Below, in pieces: positions 34,398 through 42,526 of a stretch of DNA of 64,000 bases (its first letter is position 1; every line of letters starts with the position of its first letter). Source of the stretch: Microbacterium ureisolvens. Its GTDB lineage: Bacteria > Actinomycetota > Actinomycetes > Actinomycetales > Microbacteriaceae. The stretch is from contig NZ_JAEUAX010000005.1 of the NCBI RefSeq assembly GCF_019511645.1, forward strand, positions 62,001 to 126,000. Direction: 5' to 3'. The notes under the pieces were generated by a model. The model was not told where the DNA came from, made no database searches, and saw nothing but the letters and a program-made list of their open reading frames with translations. A program made the translations under genes and the position numbers.

Positions 34398-34450
34398 TCG
34401 CGAAAGGGCAGACCCTCGCACGCTCGGTGCGGGGATCTGCCCTTTCGCGA
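34398..34450 (+). terminator. Terminator after aspS
   Basis: A 15-bp perfect inverted repeat, TCGCGAAAGGGCAGA / TCTGCCCTTTCGCGA, separated by a 23-nt interior that itself folds around CGCAC-GCTC-GGTGCG. It begins 15 nt past the aspS stop. Confidence 0.8.
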
Positions 34451-34532
34451 TTCGGGCAACTGCGGCCCGCGGCATCCGTCTGACGCGCGGCCCGCAGCAT
34501 CCGCCTTCCCGCCGTTCTCATCCGCCCGAGCC

Positions 34533-34615
34533 TTCTCCGGATCAGGAGATCTCGCCGCTACAGGACGATCGCGCGCGAATCGTCCTGTCCCCGCCAGATC
34601 TCCTGATCTGGAGAA
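34533..34615. terminator. Bipartite palindrome between convergent aspS and glutaredoxin genes
   Basis: The outer arms (34533-34552 and 34596-34615) match at 19 of 20 positions around AGGAGATCT / AGATCTCCT. An inner perfect hairpin CAGGACGAT / ATCGTCCTG (34561-34569, 34579-34587) has a 9-nt CG-rich loop. It begins the 3' end of the glutaredoxin transcript (stop at 34629) and could terminate both strands. Confidence 0.6.
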
Positions 34616-34628
34616 CGGATGCTGCCGC

Positions 34629-34889
34629 TCAGGCGGTCAGCGCCGCCCGCAGGCGGTCGGGCGACACGCGCCAGTGGCCGTGCAGCTCGCCGTCGATGAG
34701 CACCACCGGGATCTTCTCCCACCACTGCGCATAGAGGGACGGGTCGTCGGCGATGGAGAGCTCCTCGACATCGACCGCGTCCTCGGGCAGCTCCGCCACG
34801 ACGGTCTCGACGACCTCGCGTGCGACGTCGCACAGATGGCAGTCGGGCTTGCCGATGAGGGTGACGGTGGTCACGCCCGGCGCCGTCAC
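34629..34889 (-). CDS. Glutaredoxin-like (DUF836-type) protein
   Basis: 86 residues from a GTG at 34889 that overlaps the rhodanese stop as GTGA; a second GTG at 34874 is possible. Thioredoxin-fold pattern: VTLIGKPDCHLCDVAREVVETV with a CxxC active site, then EKIPVVLIDGELHGHWRV with the cis-Pro region. Probably reduces small disulfides or glutathione-like mixed disulfides in the cytoplasm. Coupled to the rhodanese gene, suggesting shared sulfur/redox chemistry. Confidence 0.9.
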   Translation of the reverse strand: MTAPGVTTVTLIGKPDCHLCDVAREVVETVVAELPEDAVDVEELSIADDPSLYAQWWEKIPVVLIDGELHGHWRVSPDRLRAALTA

Positions 34890-35179
34890 GCCTCGACCGG
34901 GTAGCCGGCGGCGATCCACTCGTTCGTGCCGCCATCGACGTTGGTCACGTCGTAGCCGCGGGCCTCGAGGGCCTCGACCACGCGGCCCGAGCGGCCACCG
35001 ATCGCGCAGATGACGTCGAACGCGCCATCGGGCAGCTCGTCGAGGCGGCCGCCGATGGCCGACATCGGGATGTTGATCGCGCCGGGCACGTGGCCGGCGG
35101 CGTACTCGTCGACCTCGCGGACGTCGATGAGCGGGGTCTCGACGCGGTCGCGCAGCTGCTGGACGGTTATGGACTTCAT
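34886..35179 (-). CDS. Rhodanese-like domain protein
   Basis: 97 residues from the ATG at 35179 with GAGAGG upstream. Single rhodanese domain: VETPLIDVREVDEYAAGHVPGAINIPM, the active-site loop VICAIGGRSGRV with the catalytic cysteine, and NVDGGTNEWIAAGYPVE. A single-domain sulfurtransferase or persulfide carrier of the cytoplasm. Its stop overlaps the glutaredoxin-like gene. Confidence 0.93.
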   Translation of the reverse strand: MKSITVQQLRDRVETPLIDVREVDEYAAGHVPGAINIPMSAIGGRLDELPDGAFDVICAIGGRSGRVVEALEARGYDVTNVDGGTNEWIAAGYPVEA

Positions 35180-35267
35180 GACGGCCTCTCGGGACGCGGG
35201 CTGTGCCGATGGGAGCACGGATACACGAAGCGCCCGTCCGAAGACAGGCGCTTGGTGCGGATGCCGC

Positions 35268-35366
35268 TTACTTCTTGTTGCGGCGCTGGTGGCGAGTCTT
35301 GCGAAGCAGCTTGCGGTGCTTCTTCTTCGCCATGCGCTTGCGGCGCTTCTTGATGACAGAACCCAC
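35268..35366 (-). CDS. bS22-like ribosomal protein (AURKAIP1/COX24 domain), 32 residues
   Basis: Starts with GTG at 35366 (GAGG 8 nt upstream) and ends with TAA at 35268. The product is extremely basic: it begins MGSVIKKRRKRMAKKKHRK and ends LLRKTRHQRRNKK. This matches the short actinobacterial protein with an AURKAIP1/COX24 signature, found as bS22 near the decoding centre of the mycobacterial 30S subunit. It is too short for most gene finders. It follows the BldC-like regulator, the same order as Rv0500A-Rv0500B in mycobacteria. Confidence 0.92.
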   Translation of the reverse strand: MGSVIKKRRKRMAKKKHRKLLRKTRHQRRNKK

Positions 35367-35448
35367 GGAAAACCTCACTAGATCGGGGTCTGGACGCGGC
35401 CTCGCCGCGCCCGGGAACGGGGCAAAAGGAAAAATGCCTCGGAACAGT

Positions 35449-35640
35449 CTAGCCGACGTCGGCGATCGGCCGTTGCAGGGCTTCGGTGACGGCGGACTCG
35501 GGCACGCGATAGCTGCGACCGAAGCGCACGGCGGGCAGCTCGCCCGAGTGGACGAGGCGGTAGACCGTCATCTTCGACACGCGCATCAGCTCGGCGACCT
35601 CGGCCACCGTGAGGAAGCGCACGTCCGGCAGTTCCGCCAT
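35449..35640 (-). CDS. BldC-like MerR/excisionase-type DNA-binding protein
   Basis: 63 residues from the ATG at 35640. A single winged helix-turn-helix: FLTVAEVAELMRVSKMTVYRLVHSGELPAVRFGRSYRVPESAV. This size and sequence match BldC-type regulators conserved across actinobacteria; BldC binds direct repeats and controls development in Streptomyces. Here it probably regulates growth-related genes (inference). The bS22-like gene follows on the same strand. Confidence 0.9.
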   Translation of the reverse strand: MAELPDVRFLTVAEVAELMRVSKMTVYRLVHSGELPAVRFGRSYRVPESAVTEALQRPIADVG

Positions 35641-35749
35641 GTCGATCCCCTTCCCCAGAAGTGCTGCAGTCACTCTAGAACGCGCGCGACCCGCGTGTAA
35701 ACACAGAGACTGGTGTGAACCGTTGTGACCTGTGGTGCTCCTGGGATGA

Positions 35750-36679
35750 TCACGCCTCCGGTCGCTGGCGAGCACGCCGATCGCGCGCCTCGCGCGCGGC
35801 CTGTCGTTGGAGCCTGTGCGCGTCGCGCAGCGCCTTCTCGGCCTCGCGCACCGCCTTTCGGGCCTCCCGGAACCTCTTGTCGTCGGCGATGTCGGCATCG
35901 TCCGGAACGACCCACGGCCGCGGGCGTTCCCGGCGCCCGTCCGCCGTCGCGGCGATGTAGTCGCTGACCCCCTCGAGCCCGCGCGCGAGCGCGAACGAGA
36001 AGGGATCCGAGTCGTCGAGAAAGGCACCCGCCTCGATCGCGGCGCGCAGCTGCGGGTAGGCGTCCGCGGTGATGAGCGTTCGGAACATCGCATCCTCGCT
36101 GCGGCTGATGGCCTCGCCGTCGACACCGCGCTCGCGCTCGACCCGGGCGTACCCGGCGAGGACGGTGCCGGCCCAGTGTGCGGTGCCGGTGACCAGGAGC
36201 ATGACGGCAAGGCGCTCGCTATACGTGAGGGGGGTGTCGGCGAGCGCGCTCAGACCGGCATCCATCCATGCCGCGCTGTTGGGAGTCGCCGGCACGCCGG
36301 AGATGGGGATGTCCAGCACCCACGGGTGCCTGAGGTAGTGCTGCAGCTGCTCTCGATAGAGCGCCTCGAGGCGCTCGCGCCAGCCTCCCGCCGTCCGGGT
36401 CGCCTCGGAGGGGGTGCCCGTCGCCTCCTCCTGCATGAGGAGGATGAGGTCCTCCTTGGCGTTGACGTAGCGGTAGAGGGACATCGGAGTGAACCCCAGG
36501 CGCGCCGCCACGGCAGCCATCGACACGGCGCCGAGGCCCTCGGCATCCGCGATCTCCACTGCCGCCTCGACGATCCGCTCGACACTCATCTCGCGCTTGG
36601 GGCCGCGCTGCGGGTTGGCCGCCACGCCCCACGCGAGCGCGATGCCCCGGGGAAGCTCGGGTTCGGCTGCATCGGTCAT
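35750..36679 (-). CDS. TetR/AcrR family regulator of the divergent ABC exporter
   Basis: 309 residues from the ATG at 36679, longer than usual. HTH: SVERIVEAAVEIADAEGLGAVSMAAVAARLGFTPMSLYRYVNAKEDLI. The ligand domain contains LTYSERLAVMLLVTGTAHWAGTVLAG, as in TetR_C families beside daunorubicin-type exporters. The last ~60 residues are a charged helix (REARKAVREAEKALRDAHRLQRQAAREARDRR), likely a coiled coil. TAGACT lies 6 nt before the ATG (leaderless). Repeats of TAAACAGT lie between this gene and the ABC genes. Confidence 0.92.
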   Translation of the reverse strand: MTDAAEPELPRGIALAWGVAANPQRGPKREMSVERIVEAAVEIADAEGLGAVSMAAVAARLGFTPMSLYRYVNAKEDLILLMQEEATGTPSEATRTAGGWRERLEALYREQLQHYLRHPWVLDIPISGVPATPNSAAWMDAGLSALADTPLTYSERLAVMLLVTGTAHWAGTVLAGYARVERERGVDGEAISRSEDAMFRTLITADAYPQLRAAIEAGAFLDDSDPFSFALARGLEGVSDYIAATADGRRERPRPWVVPDDADIADDKRFREARKAVREAEKALRDAHRLQRQAAREARDRRARQRPEA

Positions 36680-36693
36680 GGCGCCAGTCTAGG

Positions 36694-36750
36694 ACTGTTT
36701 ATTCCGTAAACAGTGTGTTACCGTCATAAACAGTTACTGGCATAAACAGT
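36694..36750. promoter_or_regulatory. TetR operator array with TAAACAGT repeats
   Basis: ACTGTTTA (36694-36701) and TAAACAGT (36707-36714) form a perfect inverted repeat with a 5-nt spacer. TAAACAGT repeats directly at 36727-36734 and 36743-36750, each preceded by CA. The array fills the divergent promoter region of the TetR and ABC exporter genes. Confidence 0.7.
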
Positions 36751-36785
36751 TTCTTCCCTACACGATTCGACGGAAGGATGCCGCG

Positions 36786-37679
36786 ATGAGCGCACCAGCC
36801 ATCCACGTCCGCGGGCTCGGCAGGAGCTTCGGACGCACCCTCGTCCTCGACCGCCTCGATCTCACGGTGGCTCGCGGCGAGATCTTCGCCCTCCTCGGCG
36901 CGAACGGCGCGGGCAAGACCACCACCATCTCGATCCTCACGACCCTGCTCCGCCCCGACGCCGGCACCGCCTCCGTGGCGGGGCACGATGTCGCGACAGA
37001 GCCCGACGCAGTGCGCCGGCGCATCGCGCTCACGGGGCAGTCGGCGGCCGTCGACGACATGCTCACGGGCGTGGAGAACCTCGTCATGCTCGGGCGCCTC
37101 TCGGGCCTGTCGCCCCGTTCCGCGAAGCTGCGGGCGGCCGAACTGCTGGAACGCTTCGCGTTGACGGATGCTGCCACCCGCCGCGTCGGCACCTACTCGG
37201 GCGGCATGCGACGGCGCCTCGACCTCGCCCTGAGCTTCGTGGTGGTGCCCGAGGTGCTCTTCCTCGACGAGCCCACCACCGGGGTCGATCCCCGCAGCCG
37301 CCGCGACCTGTGGGACGTCATCCGCTCCCTGGCGAGCGCCGGGACGACCGTGTTCCTCACGACGCAGTACCTCGAGGAGGCGGACCAGCTCGCGGACCGC
37401 ATCGCGGTGCTCGACGGCGGCCGGGTCGTCGCGACCGGCACCCCCTCCGAGCTGAAGGCGCTCGTGGGCACCGACACCGTCGTGCTGACCGGCGCCGACG
37501 GCGCGGTCCTGCGCGAGATCCCCACCGACGGATCGATCGAGGGCCTGCGCTCGGCGATGGATCGACTCGGCGACGGCGTCGCGGGGGCCGAGGTGACCCT
37601 GCGACGCCCCACCCTGGACGACGTCTTCCTTTCCCTCACCGGCGCCTCTGCCGCCCCCGCCGCCAAGGAGCTCGCATGA
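36786..37679 (+). CDS. Daunorubicin-type ABC exporter, ATP-binding subunit
   Basis: 297 residues. Walker A LLGANGAGKTTTISIL, signature YSGGMRRRLDLAL, Walker B VLFLDEPTTGVDP, H-loop LTTQYLEEADQLADRI, and the C-terminal ATG-TPSEL plus RPTLDDVFLSLTG typical of DrrA-like drug-export ATPases. It starts after the TAAACAGT array and overlaps the permease start by 4 nt. Likely induced when the divergent TetR binds its ligand. Transported compound unknown. Confidence 0.94.
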   Translation: MSAPAIHVRGLGRSFGRTLVLDRLDLTVARGEIFALLGANGAGKTTTISILTTLLRPDAGTASVAGHDVATEPDAVRRRIALTGQSAAVDDMLTGVENLVMLGRLSGLSPRSAKLRAAELLERFALTDAATRRVGTYSGGMRRRLDLALSFVVVPEVLFLDEPTTGVDPRSRRDLWDVIRSLASAGTTVFLTTQYLEEADQLADRIAVLDGGRVVATGTPSELKALVGTDTVVLTGADGAVLREIPTDGSIEGLRSAMDRLGDGVAGAEVTLRRPTLDDVFLSLTGASAAPAAKELA

Positions 37680-38461
37680 CCGCCATCGCCCCTCGCCCAC
37701 GACTGCGCGGCTTCACCGCCGAGTCGGTGTTCGTCGGCCGCAGCCTCACCCAGTCGCTGCGCGACGGCGAATCGCTCAGCATGTCGATCCTGCTGCCGGT
37801 GATGCTCATGCTGCTGTTCACGTTCGTCTTCGGCGGCGCCATCGAGCCGGGCGGAGCGTACGTGGACTATGTCGTGCCGGGCATCATCCTGCTGTGCGCC
37901 GGCTTCGGCGCGGCGACGACGGCGACCTACGTCGCACGCGACATGTCCAGCGGCATCATCGAGCGCTTCCGCACCATGCCGCTGCGCAGCGGCGCCGTGC
38001 TGACCGGCCACGTCGTGGCGAGCCTCGCCCGCAACCTCGTCGCGACGGCGATCGTCATCGGAGTCGGCCTGATCGTCGGGTTCCGTCCCCACGCGGACCT
38101 GCTCGCGTGGATCGCCGCGGCCGGACTCATCGCGCTGTACATCCTCGCGATCACGTATCTGTTCGCCTCGATCGGCCTCGCCGCGGGAAGCCCCGAAGCG
38201 GCGTCGGGCTACGGGTTCATCATCCTCTTCGTGCCGTACCTGTCGAGCGCGTTCGTGCCGGTCGAGACGATGCCCGAGTGGCTGCAGTGGATCGCCGACA
38301 ACCAGCCCATCACCCCCATCATCGAGACCCTTCGCGCTCTCCTGATGGGCACCGACATGGGCACCGAGCCCTGGTGGGCCATCGGCTGGTGCGTCGCGAT
38401 CGTCACGATCTCAGCGGTATGGGGCGCGTGGCTATTCAGCCGCAAGTCCCGGCGACACTGA
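37676..38461 (+). CDS. Daunorubicin-type ABC exporter, permease subunit
   Basis: 261 residues from the ATG at 37676. ABC-2 type permease with six helices: ILLPVMLMLLFTFVFGGAI, the YVDYVVPGIILLCAGFG segment, GIIERFRTMPLRSGAVLTGHVV (conserved R-F-x-x-M-P motif), and PYLSSAFVPVETMPEWLQWIADNQPITPIIETLRALLMG, all as in DrrB. Partner of the ATPase just upstream; a hairpin terminator follows. Confidence 0.93.
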   Translation: MTAIAPRPRLRGFTAESVFVGRSLTQSLRDGESLSMSILLPVMLMLLFTFVFGGAIEPGGAYVDYVVPGIILLCAGFGAATTATYVARDMSSGIIERFRTMPLRSGAVLTGHVVASLARNLVATAIVIGVGLIVGFRPHADLLAWIAAAGLIALYILAITYLFASIGLAAGSPEAASGYGFIILFVPYLSSAFVPVETMPEWLQWIADNQPITPIIETLRALLMGTDMGTEPWWAIGWCVAIVTISAVWGAWLFSRKSRRH

Positions 38462-38475
38462 CCGCACGACAGCGG

Positions 38476-38510
38476 GGAGACGGATGCTGCGGCCCGCAGC
38501 ATCCGTCTCC
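38476..38510. terminator. Bidirectional terminator between permease and ArsR gene
   Basis: A 17-bp perfect stem (left arm starts GGAGACGGATGC, right arm ends GCATCCGTCTCC) with a single-base centre. It separates the convergent ABC permease and ArsR-family gene. Confidence 0.85.
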
Positions 38511-38522
38511 TCCTCACGCGTG

Positions 38523-38933
38523 TCAGCGACCGGGGAGGCGCTTGAAGGCGCTCTCGAGGGCGTGCTTGGCGGAGGCGGCGGCGCGACCCACCACCTCGGC
38601 GGCGTGCGCGGCGGAATCGGGCAACGCCGCGGCGATGCCGTCGGGCTCGAGCCCGCCGGAGTCGTCGAGGAAGGGCACGAGCCAGTCGTCGACCTCGTCG
38701 AGGGGCGCGGCCGAGAGGCTGTAATAGCGGTGCTGGCCCTCTTCGCGCACCGAGACGAGGTGGGCGTCGCGCAGCACCTTGAGATGCTTCGAGACCGTCG
38801 GCTGGCTGGCTCCGAGCTCGGTCACGATGTGCGACACGCTGGTGCCGCGCTCTCCGGCGGATGAGCGATCGAGCAGCAGTCGCAGGATGTCGCGACGCGT
38901 TCCGTCCGCGATCACGTCGAAGATGTCCGCCAT
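38523..38933 (-). CDS. ArsR-type HTH regulator
   Basis: 136 residues. N-terminal winged helix: FDVIADGTRRDILRLLLDRSSAGERGTSVSHIVTELGASQPTVSKHLKVLRDAHLVSVREEGQHRYYSL. The rest is acidic, then helical, with no cysteine pairs, so it is not a classic metal sensor. It is divergent from trkH (91-bp gap). Regulation of potassium uptake is possible only by position. Confidence 0.9.
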   Translation of the reverse strand: MADIFDVIADGTRRDILRLLLDRSSAGERGTSVSHIVTELGASQPTVSKHLKVLRDAHLVSVREEGQHRYYSLSAAPLDEVDDWLVPFLDDSGGLEPDGIAAALPDSAAHAAEVVGRAAASAKHALESAFKRLPGR

Positions 38934-39024
38934 GTGCTCAGATTAGTCGGGAGCCCAGCGGAGTACCATGAGCGAGACCGCCGGGCCGCCCGCACGAGGA
39001 CCGTTCGCACAGGAGGAACCCCGT

Positions 39025-40473
39025 ATGACGGATGGCAGGCGCGCCGCCCCCGTCTCAGGCATGAGCACTCTGCGAGCCATCGGCCACGGGTTCATGGAGT
39101 TCTTCCGCGATCTGACGCAGCGCTCCCCCGCCCGGTTCGCCATCATCATCTTCCTGTCGCTGATCCTGGTGTTCACCGGACTGTTCTCGCTTCCGGTCGC
39201 CGCGGCGAACGGTCAGGTCACGCCCTTCGCCGACGCGTTCTTCACCGCGGTGTCGACGATCTGCGTCACAGGACTCGCCACGGTCGACATGGCGACGCAC
39301 TGGTCGCCCTTCGGCCACGTGCTGGTGTTCATCGGCGTCCAGATCGGCGCCCTCGGCGTGCTGACGCTCGCCTCGATCCTGGGCCTCGTCATCTCGCGCC
39401 GCCTCGGCCTGCGCGCCAAGCTGATCGCGGCGAGCGACTCGAACCCCCTCCGCACCCACGCCGGCCCCGTCAATGAGGGCCAGACGGTGCAGCTCGGCCA
39501 GATCGGCAGCCTGCTCGCGACGGTCGCGCTGTCGACCCTGGTCATCGAGACGATCATCGCGATCCTGCTCTACCCCGGGCTGATCGTCGCCGGAGTCCCC
39601 TGGCATGTCGCGCTCTGGGAGGCGCCGTTCTACGCGGCGATGTCCTTCACGAACACGGGGTTCACGCCGAACGCGGAGGGCCTCGCCCCCTTCCGCCACG
39701 ATTACTTCTTCCTCACCGTGCTCATGGCGGGCGTCTTCCTCGGCTCGATCGGATTCCCGGTCATCTACACGCTGCTGCGGCAGCGTTGGCGTGTGCGGCG
39801 GTGGTCGCTGCATGCGAAGCTCACCGTCATCACGACCGTCACGCTGTTCTTCCTCGGCGGAGTGGTGTTCCTCGTCCTCGAGTACGACAACCTGCTGACG
39901 CTCGGCACCAACGACGCGTGGGACACCACCTTCCAGGCGTTCTTCCTGTCGGCGATGACGAGGTCCGGCGGCTTCGCGATCCTCGACATCGGTCAGCTGA
40001 ACCAATCGAGCCTGCTCGTCGCGTGCATGCTGATGTTCGTCGGCGGCGGCTCGGCGTCGACCGCGGGCGGCATCAAGGTCACGACGCTCGCGGTCATCGC
40101 GCTCGCGGTGGTCTCCGAGGCCAAGGGTCGCGCATCGAACCAGGTGTTCGGTCGCCGCATCCCCAGCGACGTGCTGCGCGTCGCGCTGTCGGTGGTGGCA
40201 TGGGGATCGACCATCGTCGCGATCTCGACCATCATCATCACGCAGATCACGAAGGCCGACCTCGGCGACGTGCTCTTCGACGTCATCTCGGGGTTCGCCA
40301 CCGTGGGACTGTCGACGGGCCTCACGGCGCAGCTGCCCGATCCCGCCATCTACGTCCTGGCCATCACGATCGTCATGGGTCGCGTTGGTACAGTGACTCT
40401 CGCCGCGGCGGTGGCCGCGTCATCCCGATCGCAGCTGTACTCGCTGCCCGTGGAAAGGCCGATCGTTGGTTGA
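39025..40473 (+). CDS. trkH: TrkH-type potassium uptake channel subunit
   Basis: 482 residues from the ATG at 39025, chosen for its AGGAGGA site 7 nt upstream; an in-frame ATG at 38968 would add 19 residues. The four-fold pore pattern of Trk/Ktr channels is visible: TAVSTICVTGLATVD, AAMSFTNTGFTPNAEG, SAMTRSGGFAILD and FDVISGFATVGLSTGL, with the flexible gate segment GGGSASTAGGIKVTT. The RCK-type TrkA subunit overlaps its end. Together they import K+, usually gated by nucleotides and membrane potential. Confidence 0.95.
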   Translation: MTDGRRAAPVSGMSTLRAIGHGFMEFFRDLTQRSPARFAIIIFLSLILVFTGLFSLPVAAANGQVTPFADAFFTAVSTICVTGLATVDMATHWSPFGHVLVFIGVQIGALGVLTLASILGLVISRRLGLRAKLIAASDSNPLRTHAGPVNEGQTVQLGQIGSLLATVALSTLVIETIIAILLYPGLIVAGVPWHVALWEAPFYAAMSFTNTGFTPNAEGLAPFRHDYFFLTVLMAGVFLGSIGFPVIYTLLRQRWRVRRWSLHAKLTVITTVTLFFLGGVVFLVLEYDNLLTLGTNDAWDTTFQAFFLSAMTRSGGFAILDIGQLNQSSLLVACMLMFVGGGSASTAGGIKVTTLAVIALAVVSEAKGRASNQVFGRRIPSDVLRVALSVVAWGSTIVAISTIIITQITKADLGDVLFDVISGFATVGLSTGLTAQLPDPAIYVLAITIVMGRVGTVTLAAAVAASSRSQLYSLPVERPIVG

Positions 40474-41137
40474 GCGGATGAGGGGCGATGCGCCCGTACT
40501 CGTGATCGGACTCGGGCGCTTCGGAGCCGCGTGCGCGGGTGAGCTCGACCGGCTCGACCGCGAGGTGCTGGCGATCGACGACAACCTCGACCTCGTGCAG
40601 AAGTGGTCCGAGCGCGTCACCCACACCGTGCAGGCCGACGCGCGCAACATCGACGCGCTGAAGCAGATCGGCGCCCAGGACTTCTCCGTCGCCGTGGTCG
40701 CGGTCGGCTCGTCGATCGAGGCATCCGTCCTCATCACCGCCAACCTCGTCGACCTCAAGGTGCCGCAGATCTGGGCGAAGGCGGTCTCGCAGTCCCACGG
40801 CAAGATCCTCGCCCGCGTGGGCGCGAACCACGTGATCTACCCCGAGCGCGAGGCCGGCGAGCGCGTCGCCCACCTCGTCAGCGGCCGCATGCTCGACTTC
40901 ATCCGCTTCGACGACGACTTCGCCCTCGCGAAGCTGTATCCGCCGAAGTTCATCCGGGGCGTCGGCCTCAACGAGTCGGGCGTGCGCACCAAGTACAACG
41001 TCACCGTCGTGGGGGTGAAGAGCCCGGGCAAGCCGTTCCGCTATGCCGAGGCGAACACCGTGGTCACCAACCACGACCTCATCATCGTCTCGGGCACGAA
41101 CTCCGACATCGAGCGCTTCGCCTCCCTCGAGCGCTGA
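40466..41137 (+). CDS. trkA: TrkA-type potassium uptake regulatory subunit
   Basis: 223 residues from a TTG at 40466 with GGAAAGG upstream; the ATG at 40478 is the alternative. RCK-N Rossmann domain: APVLVIGLGRFGAACAGELDRL, EVLAIDDNLDLV, HTVQADARNIDALKQIGAQDFSVAVVAVGS. An RCK-C (TrkA-C) domain follows (SGVRTKYNVTVVGVKSPGKPF, DLIIVSGTNSDIERF). Cytoplasmic gating ring of the TrkH channel; the genes overlap by 8 nt. Confidence 0.95.
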   Translation: MVERMRGDAPVLVIGLGRFGAACAGELDRLDREVLAIDDNLDLVQKWSERVTHTVQADARNIDALKQIGAQDFSVAVVAVGSSIEASVLITANLVDLKVPQIWAKAVSQSHGKILARVGANHVIYPEREAGERVAHLVSGRMLDFIRFDDDFALAKLYPPKFIRGVGLNESGVRTKYNVTVVGVKSPGKPFRYAEANTVVTNHDLIIVSGTNSDIERFASLER

Positions 41138-41185
41138 TCCGCGGGAGCCCGTGCGGATGTCGGCGGTCGGAGGCAGACTGGCGGC

Positions 41186-41578
41186 ATGAGCGATCGAGAG
41201 AGCATCATCGCAGATGCCCAGCGCTGGCTCGACGGCTATCGCCGCGCATGGGCCTCGAATGACGCCGACGACATCCGCGCCATCTTCACCGACGACGCCG
41301 AGTACCGGTACGAGCCGTGGGGGGATCCCGTGCGCGGACAGGATGCCATCGTGGCGTCGTGGCTGGTTCGGCAAGACGACCCGGGCTCCTGGAGCTTCGA
41401 GGGGCGCGTGATCGGCGTCGACGGCCCGCTCGCCTTCATCCAGGGCGAGACGACGTACGCGTCGGGCCGCAGCTACAGCAATCTCTGGGTGGTGACACTG
41501 GCCGACGACGGCCGCGCCGACGCCTTCACCGAGTGGTACATGGACCGGTCGAAGGCGAGCGAGCCGACCGGAGACTAA
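41186..41578 (+). CDS. Nuclear transport factor 2 family (SnoaL-like) protein
   Basis: 130 residues. The NTF2-like cone fold is indicated by DAQRWLDGYRRAWASNDADDIRAIFTDDAEYRYEPWGDPVRGQDAIVASW, FEGRVIGVDGPLAFIQGETTY and LWVVTLADDGRADAFTEWYMDR. Proteins of this type are small-molecule-binding or isomerase-like; no substrate can be named. Its TAA stop shares two bases with the proC stop on the other strand. Confidence 0.88.
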   Translation: MSDRESIIADAQRWLDGYRRAWASNDADDIRAIFTDDAEYRYEPWGDPVRGQDAIVASWLVRQDDPGSWSFEGRVIGVDGPLAFIQGETTYASGRSYSNLWVVTLADDGRADAFTEWYMDRSKASEPTGD

Positions 41579-42420
41579 GCTCCGGCCGCGAGCTCCTTCG
41601 CCCGGGCGAGGGCGGCGTCCGTCGCCTCGGCGAACACGGCTTCGAGGCGCGCCTCCTGCAGCACGGCGATGGCGCGCTCGGTGGTGCCCTTCGGGCTGGT
41701 CACGCGCCGGCGCAGCTCAGCCGGGTCGTCACCGGCTGCCTCGAGCAGCGCCGCGGCGCCGATGAAGGTCTGCTCGGCCATGAGCCGCGCTTCCGGCTCC
41801 GCGAAGCCCTTGCCGATCGCCGCCTTCGTGAACTCCTCCACGAGGAGGAAGAAGTACGCGGGACCGGATCCCGAGATCGTGGACAGTGCGTCGATCTGCG
41901 ACTCGGGCACCTCGACCACGGTGCCCACCGTCTCGAACAGGCGGCGGACCGTCGCGACCGCGGCGTCGTCGGCGTGCGAGCCGGCCGCCAAGCCCGTCAC
42001 CGCACGGCCGACCAGAGCGGGCGTGTTCGGCATGGAGCGGAGCACGGCGACGCCGTCGCCGAGGATGTCTTCGAACGTCGCGATCGTGACACCCGCGGCG
42101 AGGCTCACCACGATGGTGCCGGGGTGCAGCGCCGGGGCGATCTCGCGCAGCAGATCAGGCACCATGGCCGGCTTCACGCCGACGAGCACGACGCGGGCGG
42201 CAGCCGCGGCATCCGTGTTACCCGTGGGATCCGCCTCGAGAGCGACGCTCGTCACGTCCGCGAGGCCGTCGAGCTCGGCCGCCTTCGCAAGAGAGCGGTT
42301 CGTCGTGGTCACCCCCTGGGCCGCGAGCCCCGAGCGCGACAGACCCCGCGCGATCGCTCCACCCATCGAGCCGGCGCCGAGGATCGCGATGGGCGGGAGG
42401 TCGTGGGTGTCTGCAGCCAT
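41575..42420 (-). CDS. proC: Pyrroline-5-carboxylate reductase
   Basis: 281 residues from the ATG at 42420. N-terminal dinucleotide-binding fold IAILGAGSMGGAIARGLSRSG, VVLVGVKPAMVPDLL, and the C-terminal dimerisation domain with TISGSGPAYFFLLVEEFTKAAIGKGFAEPEARLMAEQTFIGAAALLE and RRRVTSPKGTTERAIAVL. It catalyses the NAD(P)H-dependent last step of proline synthesis. Monocistronic here; no other proline genes nearby. Confidence 0.95.
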   Translation of the reverse strand: MAADTHDLPPIAILGAGSMGGAIARGLSRSGLAAQGVTTTNRSLAKAAELDGLADVTSVALEADPTGNTDAAAAARVVLVGVKPAMVPDLLREIAPALHPGTIVVSLAAGVTIATFEDILGDGVAVLRSMPNTPALVGRAVTGLAAGSHADDAAVATVRRLFETVGTVVEVPESQIDALSTISGSGPAYFFLLVEEFTKAAIGKGFAEPEARLMAEQTFIGAAALLEAAGDDPAELRRRVTSPKGTTERAIAVLQEARLEAVFAEATDAALARAKELAAGA

Positions 42421-42491
42421 GGTTCCGATCCTACGAGCGGCACGGCCTTCTCATCGGCTTCACCCCGACCGTGTGCGAGTCAAAATAGCCC

Positions 42492-42520
42492 TTGACTTAT
42501 ATAAGTCCCCACGCAACTAT
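42492..42520 (+). promoter_or_regulatory. Promoter with operator for the ArsR/SRPBCC operon
   Basis: A consensus-like -35 TTGACT (42492-42497) and AACTAT (42515-42520) are 17 bp apart. A perfect 14-bp palindrome GACTTAT-ATAAGTC (42494-42507) overlaps the -35. The start codon is 7 nt after the -10, so the transcript is probably leaderless and autorepressed. Confidence 0.65.
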
Positions 42521-42526
42521 AGACAC

